24,534 bases of DNA from Clostridium lentum (GCF_014287815.1 NZ_JACOOQ010000027.1:1-24534), one strand, 5' to 3'. Positions 15,884 through 24,472 are shown, counted from the first letter of the stretch. Translations and numbers: made by a program. Notes: generated from the sequence alone by a model not told the origin.

Positions 15884-17284
15884 TTATTTTAAAAATCTTT
15901 TTATTACCATAAGTTTTTTATCACTATATGGTGGATACATCAGTGTGGTATTTAATACTCTACTCTTTTTAAGTACGCTCTTTCTATGAGAAAATGTCCT
16001 AAAGCTTTCTTCTCCATGATATGCTCCCATACCAGCATTTCCTACACCACCAAAGGGAAGATTTGAATTTGCCAAATGTAGTATTGTATCATTTATTGAA
16101 ACTCCACCAGATGATATTTCATTTAACACCTTTTTTTCAACTCTTTTATCACTGGTAAATAGATATAATGCTAAAGGTTTCGGTTGTTTATTTATTGCAT
16201 TTACAACTTCATTTAAATCACTATATTCCATTATTGGAAGTATAGGACCAAAAATTTCTTCCTTCATACAGGCTGCATTCCAATCCTTTACCTGAATTAT
16301 CGAAGGAGCTATATATTTTTCTTCTTCATCATATTCCCCACCATATATCAAACCTTCTTTATCACTCTCCAATATATTACGCAATCTATTAAAATGTCTC
16401 TCATTTATTATACGTCCTAGAGATTCACTTACTTTTATATCATCACCATAAAAGTCATTAATGGATCTTTTCATTTCCTTAATGAGTTCATTCTTTATAG
16501 ATTCATGAACCATTACATAATCAGGTGCCACACAAGTCTGTCCTGCATTTACTGTCTTTCCCCATATTATCTTATCTGCTGCACTTCTTATATTAGCACT
16601 CTTATCAACTATAACAGGACTTTTGCCCCCTAGCTCTAAGGTAACAGGCACAAGATTCTTTGCTGCTGCCTCCATAACAATTCTCCCTACAGCCGTACTT
16701 CCTGTAAAAAATATATAATCAAACTTAGAATTTATAAGAGCTGTATTAGTATCTATAGCCCCTTCCACAGCACATATATAACTTTCATCAAAAGCTTCAC
16801 CAACAATCTTCAATATTACTTTTGCTACATTAGGTGCCATTTCAGAAGGCTTAATCACCGCACAGTTTCCAGCAGCTATAACGCCCACTAAAGGTTCCAC
16901 AATCAATTGAAATGGATAATTATATGGTCCTATTATTAATACTGTTCCATATGGTTCACTAATAATAAAACTCTTTGCTGGCATTAAAAAGATTGGAGTC
17001 TTAACCTTTGTTGGCTTAGCCCATCTCTTTAAATTCTTCATAGCCTCTTCTATACTGTTATAGACAAAGCCCACTTCTGTAGCATATGATTCAACCTTAT
17101 TTTTTCTTAAATCTAAATGTAATGCTTCAAATATTTCATCTTCATATCTTTTTATAGTATTTTTAAGTCTTCTTAGTGCTTTAATCCTAAATTCTATATT
17201 TTTAGTAACTTGTGTATTAAAAAAATTATTATGTTCTTCAAGTATATTTTCAACATCATAACTATTTAAGTCCTTTGTATTCAT
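15884..17284 (-). CDS. aldehyde dehydrogenase, class 3 (ALDH3/YwdH-like)
   Basis: 466 residues from ATG 17284; GTG 17317 and ATG 17293 are in-frame alternatives. None has a GGAGG; ATG 17284 has AAGAAG at usable distance and best fits family N-termini. NAD(P)-dependent oxidation of aldehydes to acids. Visible sites, in this numbering: GPYNYP (119-124, Asn122 of the oxyanion hole), FTGS (193-196) for cofactor, ELGGKSP (217-223, Glu217 general base) and NAGQTC (246-251, Cys251 nucleophile). The C-terminal LPFGGVGNAGMGAYHGEESF block is ALDH3-like, a group that acts on medium/long-chain or aromatic aldehydes and may be membrane-associated through its C-terminus. Substrate not determined. Convergent with queC, divergent from the clpP-like gene; 17285-17488 shows nothing further. 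Confidence 0.92.
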   Translation of the reverse strand: MNTKDLNSYDVENILEEHNNFFNTQVTKNIEFRIKALRRLKNTIKRYEDEIFEALHLDLRKNKVESYATEVGFVYNSIEEAMKNLKRWAKPTKVKTPIFLMPAKSFIISEPYGTVLIIGPYNYPFQLIVEPLVGVIAAGNCAVIKPSEMAPNVAKVILKIVGEAFDESYICAVEGAIDTNTALINSKFDYIFFTGSTAVGRIVMEAAAKNLVPVTLELGGKSPVIVDKSANIRSAADKIIWGKTVNAGQTCVAPDYVMVHESIKNELIKEMKRSINDFYGDDIKVSESLGRIINERHFNRLRNILESDKEGLIYGGEYDEEEKYIAPSIIQVKDWNAACMKEEIFGPILPIMEYSDLNEVVNAINKQPKPLALYLFTSDKRVEKKVLNEISSGGVSINDTILHLANSNLPFGGVGNAGMGAYHGEESFRTFSHRKSVLKKSRVLNTTLMYPPYSDKKLMVIKRFLK

Positions 17285-17488
17285 ATCTATCATCTTCTTT
17301 CTTATATAATTATTCACTTTCTAAGCAAATCTAAACTTTTTGATTTGGCTATTCTCATAAAAAATTCATTAAATAAAATTTTATATCCTTCAAACCACAA
17401 AACATTCTTATTAAGTATATCACCTTTAAGAAAATTTTCATTTACTGATAAATTAATATATTATTAATCTCTCAAATATATATTTACA

Positions 17489-17517
17489 TTGTTAGCTATT
17501 ACAATTAATGGTATGAT
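17489..17517 (+). promoter_or_regulatory. promoter of the clpP-like gene
   Basis: TTGTTA (17489-17494), 17-base spacer, TATGAT (17512-17517). Predicted leader about 65 bases. Confidence 0.5.
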
Positions 17518-17545
17518 TGTTCATATGGAATTATTTGTATTATCA

Positions 17546-17572
17546 ATTTGTACAAATATTAATTTAATATTT
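17546..17572 (+). promoter_or_regulatory. two overlapping palindromes in the clpP-like leader
   Basis: ATTTGTACAAAT (17546-17557) is a perfect palindrome, and AAATATTAA-T-TTAATATTT (17554-17572) a perfect 9-base inverted repeat ending 2 bases before the AGGAGG site (17575-17580). They could be operators or an RNA fold that affects translation. No CtsR-type heptad repeat (GGTCAAA) is seen. Confidence 0.35.
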
Positions 17573-17588
17573 ATAGGAGGATATATTT

Positions 17589-18185
17589 ATGATATTTTAT
17601 GGTCAAGAAACTGAAAAGGAAGAAAAAAAACAAGATGTTTCTAATATAGCTATGGAAAAGCTATTAAAATCTAGAACTATAGTGATTTCTGGTGAAATCA
17701 CTCAAGCTTTAGCAGAAAAGGTAACTACTCAATTATTAGTTCTTGAACAAATGGGTGACGAGCCAATTAAAATATTTATCAATAGCCAAGGAGGGCATGT
17801 TGAATCTGGTGACACCATTCATGATATGATTAAATTTGTTAAACCAAAAGTAATAATTATAGGAACAGGCTGGGTGGCAAGTGCAGGAATTACTATTTAT
17901 CTAGCTGCTGATAAAGAAAATAGATACTCTCTACCTAATACAAGATATATGATTCATCAACCAATAGGTGGTTTCCAAGGTCAAGCAACTGATATAGGTA
18001 TTGAAGCTGAGGAAATTTTAAGAGTACGTAAAAGAATAAATACTATTATCAGTGAAGCTACTGGTCAACCATTTGAAAAAGTAGAGGAAGATACCGATAG
18101 AAACTATTGGTTAAGTACAAAAGAAGCCATTGATTATGGTTTGGTAAACAAGATTATTACAACTCATGCTGAATTTGAATATTAA
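17589..18185 (+). CDS. ClpP-family serine peptidase, Asn-type (ClpP1-like paralogue)
   Basis: 198 residues, normal for ClpP; AGGAGG 8 bases before the ATG. Head and handle domains are intact: INSQGGHVESG (65-75), GWVASAG (94-100) with nucleophile Ser98, MIHQPIGG (121-128) with His123, GQATDI (131-136). The third catalytic position, Asp in normal ClpP (E. coli RDTERDRF; mature Asp171), is Asn172 in EEDTDRNYW. The same Ser98-His123-Asn172 set is known in Listeria monocytogenes ClpP1, which is poorly active alone and works in mixed tetradecamers with ClpP2. So this is probably not the housekeeping ClpP but a paralogue that needs a partner. No clpX, clpA/C or tig gene is adjacent. Monocistronic, with its own promoter and a strong hairpin after it. 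Confidence 0.9.
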   Translation: MIFYGQETEKEEKKQDVSNIAMEKLLKSRTIVISGEITQALAEKVTTQLLVLEQMGDEPIKIFINSQGGHVESGDTIHDMIKFVKPKVIIIGTGWVASAGITIYLAADKENRYSLPNTRYMIHQPIGGFQGQATDIGIEAEEILRVRKRINTIISEATGQPFEKVEEDTDRNYWLSTKEAIDYGLVNKIITTHAEFEY

Positions 18186-18192
18186 TATATAA

Positions 18193-18237
18193 GGGCAGTA
18201 GATAGATTTGTGTAAAATACAAATCTATCTACTGCCC
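18193..18237. terminator. bidirectional hairpin between the clpP-like and histidine kinase genes
   Basis: Perfect 19-base stem (18193-18211 / 18219-18237) with a 7-base loop. T tracts are weak on both sides (plus strand: CCTGAAGCCTTTATTTT), but the stem lies between two convergent genes. Confidence 0.75.
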
Positions 18238-18256
18238 CCTGAAGCCTTTATTTTAG

Positions 18257-19327
18257 CTAAATGAATAATGTAACCACCATAGTTGTACCAAAATCCTTTT
18301 TACTTTTACATTCTATTGTTCCATTTAGTAATTCAATAATTCTTTTGCTAATGGACAGCCCTAGTCCACTACCACTTTTCTTATGAGACTCTTCACATTG
18401 ATAAAACTTATCAAAAATTTTATGAAGCTTTTTCTCTTCAATGCCTATTCCATTATCACTTATACTTACTGCAACACTTTTATCATTTAATCTTTTTACA
18501 GATATATCTATTTTACAATTATCACCGGAGTACTTAATTGCATTATCAATTAAATTTATCCATACCTGCTGCAACATATCAGCATCACTAAAAATACTTA
18601 CCTTTTCCAAATTAATAGAAAAGTCTATTTCCTTCTCAGACCATTTTTCACTTAAAAGTATTATACATTTTCTAATCTGTTCATCTAATCTTATTTTTTG
18701 TACACTAGAAACAATTACTTGGCTATCTAGTCTTGACATATGAAGCATATTTTCACAAAGCCTAGAAATTCTCATTGATTCATTATTTATTACTTCTAAA
18801 TATTCATGTATTTCATTTTCATCAATATTACCATCTAATAATATTTCAGTAAAACCTGTTATCGCTGCAATAGGCGTCTTTATCTCATGAGATACATTTC
18901 TCATAAAATCTTTTCGCATATAATCCATACCATCTAATTCAGCCACCATTTTATTTACATTTTTAGCAAGCTCATCAACTTCATTGATATATTCATATTC
19001 ACAGTTAGTAGTATCTCTTCTTTTAATACTTACTTTAAAGTTTCCCTCTGCAACCTGCTTTACTGTATTACTTACATCAATTAAAGGTTTAGTTAAATGC
19101 CCAGCTCCAATCCATAAAGAAATCCAAGCAATTATTAGTGCTAATATTAAGATAAATATACATATTACAACTATGATTTCATTAGTTATCTGCCCTATAT
19201 AAAATATATTAATAGTACCTATAATTACTAATGTAGAGATAATACATGAACTGATAAAAATTAAAATTGAAATAATGGATATATATTTTCTAAGGGTCCA
19301 CTTATACTTTATTTTTCTACTCTCCAT
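18257..19327 (-). CDS. sensor histidine kinase with two membrane helices
   Basis: 356 residues from ATG 19327, which has AAGGAAG 8 bases upstream; an ATG at 19351 overlapping the regulator stop (TAATG) is the alternative. Two membrane helices (about 16-42 and 51-74) are joined by only about 8-10 residues, so there is no outside sensor domain: an intramembrane-sensing type. HAMP linker, then HisKA with SHEIKTP (phospho-acceptor His147), N box INLIDNAIKYS, G1 DNGIGI, F box and G2 GSGLGLS. It phosphorylates the regulator encoded just upstream. A Bce-type permease, the usual partner of such kinases, is not present; the nearest transporter is the CydDC-like pair. Signal unknown. Confidence 0.92.
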   Translation of the reverse strand: MESRKIKYKWTLRKYISIISILIFISSCIISTLVIIGTINIFYIGQITNEIIVVICIFILILALIIAWISLWIGAGHLTKPLIDVSNTVKQVAEGNFKVSIKRRDTTNCEYEYINEVDELAKNVNKMVAELDGMDYMRKDFMRNVSHEIKTPIAAITGFTEILLDGNIDENEIHEYLEVINNESMRISRLCENMLHMSRLDSQVIVSSVQKIRLDEQIRKCIILLSEKWSEKEIDFSINLEKVSIFSDADMLQQVWINLIDNAIKYSGDNCKIDISVKRLNDKSVAVSISDNGIGIEEKKLHKIFDKFYQCEESHKKSGSGLGLSISKRIIELLNGTIECKSKKDFGTTMVVTLFI

Positions 19328-19350
19328 TTTACTTTCTTCCTTAATTATCA

Positions 19351-20019
19351 TTATATCTTAGCTTTATACCCTAAACCTCTCACTGTTATTATTTCAAAAT
19401 CATTACAATTTTCAAACTTTCTACGTAATTTTTTTATATGAGAATCTATTGTTCTATCATCTATTTCTGTATCCATACCCCATATTTCATCCATTAATTC
19501 CATTCTAGTAAATATTTTATTTGGGCTGCTTAAAAGCTTAAATATTAAATAAAACTCTTTAGGTGGCATATTATACTCTTCTCCATCATAGATTATTGTC
19601 AATGAATCGTAATCTAAAATAGTGTTACCTAGTATTAATCGTCTTTCGTTGGCAATTTTTGCTCTTCTTAAAAGTGCATTTACCCTTAAAATCATTTCTC
19701 TCATATTTATTGGTTTTATCATATAGTCATCTGTACCTGCTACAAATCCCTTTTCCATATCTTCAATTTGATTTTTAGCAGTAATCATTAAGATAGGCAT
19801 GGTATAGTTAGCAATTCTTAAAGTCTTTGTTAATTCATATCCATCTATTCCTGGCATCATAACATCACTTATTATCAAGTCTATATGTTCATGCTCAAGT
19901 ACTTCTAGTGCTTCTTCTCCATTAAAAGCACTAAAAACATTATAGGTTTCCATTTTTAACTTAGCACTCATCATTTTATTTAAATTTTCATTATCTTCAA
20001 CAACTAAAATAGAAAACAT
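19351..20019 (-). CDS. OmpR/PhoB-family response regulator
   Basis: 222 residues. Receiver domain 1-120 with the acidic pair E8/D9 (VVEDN), phospho-acceptor Asp52 (ISDVMMPG), Thr/Ser in MITAKN and the conserved Lys in MIKPI. The C-terminal winged helix (about 130-222) has the typical PPKEFYLIFKLL and ending VRGLGYKA. ATG with GAAGGTGAG 5 bases before it. First gene of a regulator-kinase operon; promoter at 20068-20096. Such regulators bind direct repeats with about 11-base spacing, and one such repeat lies at the exporter promoter (23678-23696). Confidence 0.95.
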   Translation of the reverse strand: MFSILVVEDNENLNKMMSAKLKMETYNVFSAFNGEEALEVLEHEHIDLIISDVMMPGIDGYELTKTLRIANYTMPILMITAKNQIEDMEKGFVAGTDDYMIKPINMREMILRVNALLRRAKIANERRLILGNTILDYDSLTIIYDGEEYNMPPKEFYLIFKLLSSPNKIFTRMELMDEIWGMDTEIDDRTIDSHIKKLRRKFENCNDFEIITVRGLGYKAKI

Positions 20020-20067
20020 TATTACTCACCTTCTTTAATTACTTTTTCCTCAAATACTATTAGTGAA

Positions 20068-20096
20068 ATTATAATTTAAAAAGTAAATGGATGCAA
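20068..20096 (-). promoter_or_regulatory. promoter of the two-component system
   Basis: Minus strand -35 TTGCAT (20096-20091), 17-base spacer, -10 TATAAT (20073-20068). The -35 lies within the distal arm of the terminator of the exporter operon (20083-20120). Predicted start about 20061. Confidence 0.65.
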
Positions 20097-20120
20097 ATAT
20101 ATATGTTTGCATCCACTTAC
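20083..20120 (-). terminator. terminator of the ABC exporter operon
   Basis: Minus strand GTAAGTGGATGCAAA (20120-20106) / TTTGCATCCATTTAC (20097-20083), a 15-base stem with one G-T pair and an 8-base loop, followed by TTTTTAAATT. Confidence 0.85.
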
Positions 20121-20149
20121 TATATTTTCTTTATTTTAATTTTTATTAA

Positions 20150-21823
20150 CTAACTTGCTCTACTCTTTCCTTGTAGACTATTTTTTTCTACATCTAAAAC
20201 AACATCTGCAATATTCATTGTTGATTTTCTATGAGATACAATGATTATTGTCTTATTTTCTTTACTTTCCATAAGGGATTTTAATATTATTCCTTCATTT
20301 AAACTATCAAGATTACTTGTTGGTTCATCTAAAAGAATCATTGGAGCATCATGTAAGAAAGCTCTTGCTATTCCTATTCTTTGCTTTTCTCCACCTGATA
20401 AGTTTCCACCTAATTCACCAACTTTTGAATCATATCCCTTTGGAAGACTCATAATAAAATCATGAATTGATGCTTTTTTAGCTGCTGCTATTATTTCTTC
20501 CATAGTAGCATTTTCTTTAGCTATCCCAATATTATTGGCAATGGTATCATTAAATAAATAGGTATCTTGTGTTACAAATGACTGCATTTTTCTTAAATCA
20601 GATGTATTTATTTCATTAATATTTTTACCACCAATAGTAATTGCACCATTATTTACTTCCCAGAATCTCATAAGAAGCTTTAATAAAGTAGATTTACCAC
20701 AACCACTTTTTCCATATATACCAATTATGGTATTTTTCTTTATCTCCATATTAAAATCTTCTAAAATAACTTCATCGTCATAAGCAAACGAAACATTTTC
20801 TAACTTCATATCTGCAAACTCAACAGTTTCTTTTCCACTTACTTCTTCCACAGCTGGCTCTTCTTCTAAAAGGTCAAGCACTCTGTTTCCTGCAGCAATT
20901 GTATGGAATAAGTTATTAGATAAGTTACTTATAGCAACTACTGGTCCAAATGAACTCATTAAAGCAATTAATGGAATTATTACTTGTGTAAAATCTACTT
21001 GTCCTTTATTGTAAAAAATACATCCTGCAAATAACATAACCATACTGCATAATAGTATTGCTGTATCAGTAACTGCTCTATTGCTACCTTCTTGCTTTAA
21101 TAAAAACTTTTGCTTTGTTTCAAGTTCATCAGTTCTTCTATTTATTTCATCTAAACGCTCTTTACCAACACCATATTGAATAATATCGTTTATTCCTCTT
21201 ATACTACTTAAGAAATAAGAATTTAGATCTCCCAGTTCATCTCTATATTGCTGTCCTGTTTCATCTCCTTGGTTTGAAGACCATACAGGAATAATTACTC
21301 CAACAATAAAATATGCTACTAAAGCAATAGCTCCTAAAAATATATTATAACTTCCTATAAATATAGTCATAATAACTGAAGTTATAAAAGCTATAATAAT
21401 TGGAGATATTGTATGGGCATAAAATACCTCTAATAATTCTGTATCTGTTGTAATTATAGAAATTAAATTTCCTTTATCTTTACCTTCTAATTTTGCTGGT
21501 GCTAGTTTGCGAAGTTTAATAAAAACTTTATGACGTATAAGTGCCAACAATTTAAAAGCAATATAATGATTTGAACCTTGCTCTGCATATCTTAAAATGC
21601 CTCTAAGTACTGCACATATAACTATACCAATAATTACTTGCTTTAATGAAAGTGCTGTTGCAAATCCTAAAATATTTAATAATCCTACTCCACCAAGAAC
21701 TATGATAAATATAGCTGTAAGAAAACCTATAACTCCCATAGTTATAGCTGCGATCATTACATGTACTAGAGGAAGCACAAGGCCTATTAGCTTGTACATA
21801 ACTTTTAAACCATTTCTATTCAT
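20150..21823 (-). CDS. ABC exporter half, CydC-like
   Basis: 557 residues: a six-helix membrane domain (about 1-310) fused to an ATPase domain (about 335-557). Walker A GKSGCGKST (371-379), Q-loop Gln419 (VTQDTYLF), signature LSGGEKQR (475-482), Walker B MILLDE with Glu500, switch His531. The membrane part (ERYAEQGSNHYIAFKLL-like region, LAPAKLEGKDKGNL) resembles CydC of the CydDC cysteine/glutathione exporter, but no cytochrome bd genes are near, so substrate remains open. The ATG has GGAGGAG and overlaps the previous stop by 8 bases (ATGAATAG), so the two halves are translationally coupled and surely form a heterodimer. Confidence 0.9.
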   Translation of the reverse strand: MNRNGLKVMYKLIGLVLPLVHVMIAAITMGVIGFLTAIFIIVLGGVGLLNILGFATALSLKQVIIGIVICAVLRGILRYAEQGSNHYIAFKLLALIRHKVFIKLRKLAPAKLEGKDKGNLISIITTDTELLEVFYAHTISPIIIAFITSVIMTIFIGSYNIFLGAIALVAYFIVGVIIPVWSSNQGDETGQQYRDELGDLNSYFLSSIRGINDIIQYGVGKERLDEINRRTDELETKQKFLLKQEGSNRAVTDTAILLCSMVMLFAGCIFYNKGQVDFTQVIIPLIALMSSFGPVVAISNLSNNLFHTIAAGNRVLDLLEEEPAVEEVSGKETVEFADMKLENVSFAYDDEVILEDFNMEIKKNTIIGIYGKSGCGKSTLLKLLMRFWEVNNGAITIGGKNINEINTSDLRKMQSFVTQDTYLFNDTIANNIGIAKENATMEEIIAAAKKASIHDFIMSLPKGYDSKVGELGGNLSGGEKQRIGIARAFLHDAPMILLDEPTSNLDSLNEGIILKSLMESKENKTIIIVSHRKSTMNIADVVLDVEKNSLQGKSRAS

Positions 21824-23558
21824 TTACTGCTCCTCCTTTTCCATACTGTTCTAATTGTTTTTGTCTATTGTATAAACTAGCATATTCACCATTATTATTA
21901 ATAAGTTCATTATGCGTACCTGCTTCAGCTACTTTTCCATCTTTCATTGCATAAATACAATCTGACTTAACAACATTTTGAAGGCGGTGAGAAATTAAAA
22001 TTACTGTTTTTGTTTCTGCTAGTTTATTAATTACTGCCATTATTTCATTTTCACTTTCTGCATCTATATTAGATGTAGCTTCATCGAAAATATATACTGG
22101 AGTATCATGAAGAATTGCTCTTGCCAAGTTTAATCTTTGCTTTTGTCCACCTGAAAGGTTAGAACCTTGTTCTAAAAGCTTAGTATTAATACCATCTTGC
22201 TCATTCATGAACTCAAGAAGATTAACTTTACGTAACGCTTCCTCCATTTGTTCTTTAGTTGCATCATTTTTACCCATACGAAGATTTTCTTCCACTGTTC
22301 CTTTAAAAATATTTGGATTATGAGTAACTAATGTTATATTTTTCATGATACTTTCTTCTTTAATATTAGAAAGCTCTTTTTCACCTATATGTATATTGCC
22401 ACTATAGCCTTTATTTCTTCCCATTATAATATTAGTAATAGTACTTTTACCACAACCTGATTCACCAACTATAGATACAAATCCTTTTTCACTAATATCT
22501 AAATCAACACCATTTAAAATACTTCTTTCTTCATCATAAGCAAAGCCTACATTTTTAAATGATATTGCTAAGTTATTTTCATCAATTACTTCTGTCTTTT
22601 CTTCACCTTCATCAAGGTCTAATATTTTAAATATTTTCTTACTTGCTGCCATACCATTCATAGCTATATGGAAGAATGATCCTAATAATCTAAGAGGTAT
22701 AAAAAATTCACTAGACAACATTATTATTGCAAATAATCCCCCAATTGTAAGATTACCCTTAGAAAACTCCAACAACGCAACAATTATTCCTAATCCTGCT
22801 CCTCCATAAGCAACTAAATCCATCACACTTATAGAGTTTAATTGCATTATAAGTACTCTCATAGTAATTTTTCTAAACTGCTCTGCATCTTTGTCCATTT
22901 CTACAGTTCTTCTAGCATCTGCTTCATAAATCTTTAAAGTAGTTAATCCTTGTAAATTTTCCAAGAAGCTGTCTCCTAAACCTGTATATATTCCCCAATA
23001 TTTTGCTAGTAACTTTTTAGCAAACTTTTGTACTGCCACTATTGATATTGGAATAAGTGGTACACATACTAAAAGAACAGCTGAAGCCTTGATATTAACA
23101 AATGCTAAAATAATAAATAACGTAACAGGTGCAGCTAAACTGTAAAATAATTGTGCTAAATATTTACCAAAGTAAATTTCCAGCTGCTCTACTCCTTCTC
23201 CTGAAACTTGTACTATTTCAGCTGTAGGTATCTTATCCTCATATGAAGAACCTAACCTTAATAACTTATTATAAATATTTTCTCTTAATGTCTTCTTCAC
23301 ATCTGCTGCTGCATAGAAACTTGCATTACTTGATTTCTTATAACAAAATGATCTTATTATTACTACAAGCAAATCAATTACAACTGCTATAATTACCATA
23401 TTGGTATTTATACTGTCATTTAACAAGTTTTCTAGTAAATATGCAAAAGAGAAAATAAATACTACATTGCATAAAAGTGCAATCCAATTCCAGATTACCA
23501 TTTGAGCAACATACTTTTTAGAATCTTTAAGCAAATTCATTAATCGTTTGTTAATCAT
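21816..23558 (-). CDS. ABC exporter half, CydD-like
   Basis: 580 residues from ATG 23558, preceded by GAGGG; a further in-frame ATG at 23618 has no binding site. Six-helix membrane domain (about 15-305) and ATPase domain (about 328-580): Walker A GESGCGKST (365-373), signature LSGGQKQR (468-475), Walker B VYIFDE with Glu493, switch His524. The Q-loop position is His413 (VTHNPNIF) where almost all ABC proteins have Gln; the partner keeps its Gln. Catalytic Glu and signature are intact in both halves, so this is not the usual degenerate-site pattern. Exports an unknown substrate with the gene downstream. Promoter candidate at 23665-23696. Confidence 0.9.
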   Translation of the reverse strand: MINKRLMNLLKDSKKYVAQMVIWNWIALLCNVVFIFSFAYLLENLLNDSINTNMVIIAVVIDLLVVIIRSFCYKKSSNASFYAAADVKKTLRENIYNKLLRLGSSYEDKIPTAEIVQVSGEGVEQLEIYFGKYLAQLFYSLAAPVTLFIILAFVNIKASAVLLVCVPLIPISIVAVQKFAKKLLAKYWGIYTGLGDSFLENLQGLTTLKIYEADARRTVEMDKDAEQFRKITMRVLIMQLNSISVMDLVAYGGAGLGIIVALLEFSKGNLTIGGLFAIIMLSSEFFIPLRLLGSFFHIAMNGMAASKKIFKILDLDEGEEKTEVIDENNLAISFKNVGFAYDEERSILNGVDLDISEKGFVSIVGESGCGKSTITNIIMGRNKGYSGNIHIGEKELSNIKEESIMKNITLVTHNPNIFKGTVEENLRMGKNDATKEQMEEALRKVNLLEFMNEQDGINTKLLEQGSNLSGGQKQRLNLARAILHDTPVYIFDEATSNIDAESENEIMAVINKLAETKTVILISHRLQNVVKSDCIYAMKDGKVAEAGTHNELINNNGEYASLYNRQKQLEQYGKGGAVNE

Positions 23559-23664
23559 TGTATCCCTCTTTCCTTTAAAGTTATTTTCAAAGAAATGGTA
23601 AATTTTCAATGTTCCCATTTCTAAAAATTATCTTTATCTTTTCTAACACTTTATTACTTATAAA

Positions 23665-23696
23665 ATTATAAAGAATAAATATGACTTGAATATGAC
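23665..23696 (-). promoter_or_regulatory. exporter promoter with direct-repeat operator candidate
   Basis: Minus strand -10 TATAAT (23670-23665) with no good -35; at and upstream of that position is an exact direct repeat GTCATATT-CAA-GTCATATT (23696-23678), period 11. OmpR-type regulators bind such repeats next to weak -35 elements to activate transcription. The regulator encoded at 19351-20019 is the natural candidate. Confidence 0.5.
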
Positions 23697-23737
23697 CATC
23701 ATTCTCAATTAGATGTTTTTATAAATTAAATTAAATA

Positions 23738-23776
23738 AAAAACACAGCTATTTTTTTTAAATAAAACTGTGTTTTT
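23738..23776 (-). terminator. terminator of the DUF2383 gene
   Basis: 10-base stem AAAAACACAG (23776-23767 on the minus strand) / CTGTGTTTTT (23747-23738), loop of 19 AT-rich bases, then T on the minus strand; also T-rich on the plus strand. The remaining sequence between 23777 and 23896 shows no gene. Confidence 0.7.
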
Positions 23777-23896
23777 AGCTTATTTGCTATAAATATTTAT
23801 CCATGTTAATAATCTATTATTAGATAGTTTATCATTTTATTTATAGCACTTTTATTATTTACTCCTTAAAAATATTCAAAGTTTATTCCTTAATTA

Positions 23897-24346
23897 TCAA
23901 TTACCTTTATGTAGTTTCATTAAAAAAACTGATATTTCCCTATACTCATTAACCATATGATTTAAGGTTTCAATAATATCTCTATTAGCATCAGAAGCTT
24001 CTATTTTTCCTATTACCTTATCACCTTGCTTTACTCCCATATCCATTGCCTTAACTGCATTTTCTAAAACCTCTTCATCATCAGTTATAAGTGCATCTTT
24101 TAATTTGCTAAAAAGACTGCCAATCTCTTGTCCTATACCCAATGATTCATCAACTTCTCCACCTAATTTATCTATTTGTGAAACTACTATTTCCTTTTGA
24201 GATGCAAAGGTAGAAAGTATCTTTTTAAATTCATTTTTTAAATCCTGACTTTCTAGCTTTTCTTCATAAGATTTAAAAGTATCAGATCCCATATTAATTC
24301 CCACTAAAAAATCGTTTAATAATTTAATAAGTTCACTATTATCCAT
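23897..24346 (-). CDS. PA2169/DUF2383-family four-helix-bundle protein
   Basis: 149 residues from ATG 24346, which follows AAGAGGTGA by 5 bases; the longer reading to 24376 would include that site. The pattern SELIKLLNDFLVG...GSDTFKSYEEKLESQDLKNEF, KLGGEVDE and the helix LFSKLKDALITDD matches the DUF2383 (PA2169) ferritin-like bundle family. The function of the family is not established; members are often induced in stress or stationary phase or linked to sporulation. No export signal. Monocistronic, with hairpins upstream and a terminator downstream. Confidence 0.8.
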   Translation of the reverse strand: MDNSELIKLLNDFLVGINMGSDTFKSYEEKLESQDLKNEFKKILSTFASQKEIVVSQIDKLGGEVDESLGIGQEIGSLFSKLKDALITDDEEVLENAVKAMDMGVKQGDKVIGKIEASDANRDIIETLNHMVNEYREISVFLMKLHKGN

Positions 24347-24415
24347 TACATTCACCTCTTGATAGTAATTTTTCAAATTTTTAAATTATTTATTCATTTT
24401 TTTAATTTTATTATT

Positions 24416-24435
24416 AAAAAAGTGGCTTTCGCCAC
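24416..24435 (-). terminator. intrinsic terminator upstream of the DUF2383 gene
   Basis: Minus strand GTGGC-GAAA-GCCAC (24435-24422) followed by six T. It ends a transcript coming from the right edge, or acts as a leader attenuator for the gene that starts about 70 bases later. Confidence 0.65.
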
Positions 24436-24472
24436 GCTCCCTTCGGGAATTTAATTTTAAGTATTCTAAAAG

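Noticed and set aside
20150..23558. Assignment of the ABC pair as true cydD/cydC
   Set aside because: Sequence resembles CydDC, but no cytochrome bd genes are near and many clostridial exporters of unknown substrate look alike; kept as CydDC-like without gene symbols.
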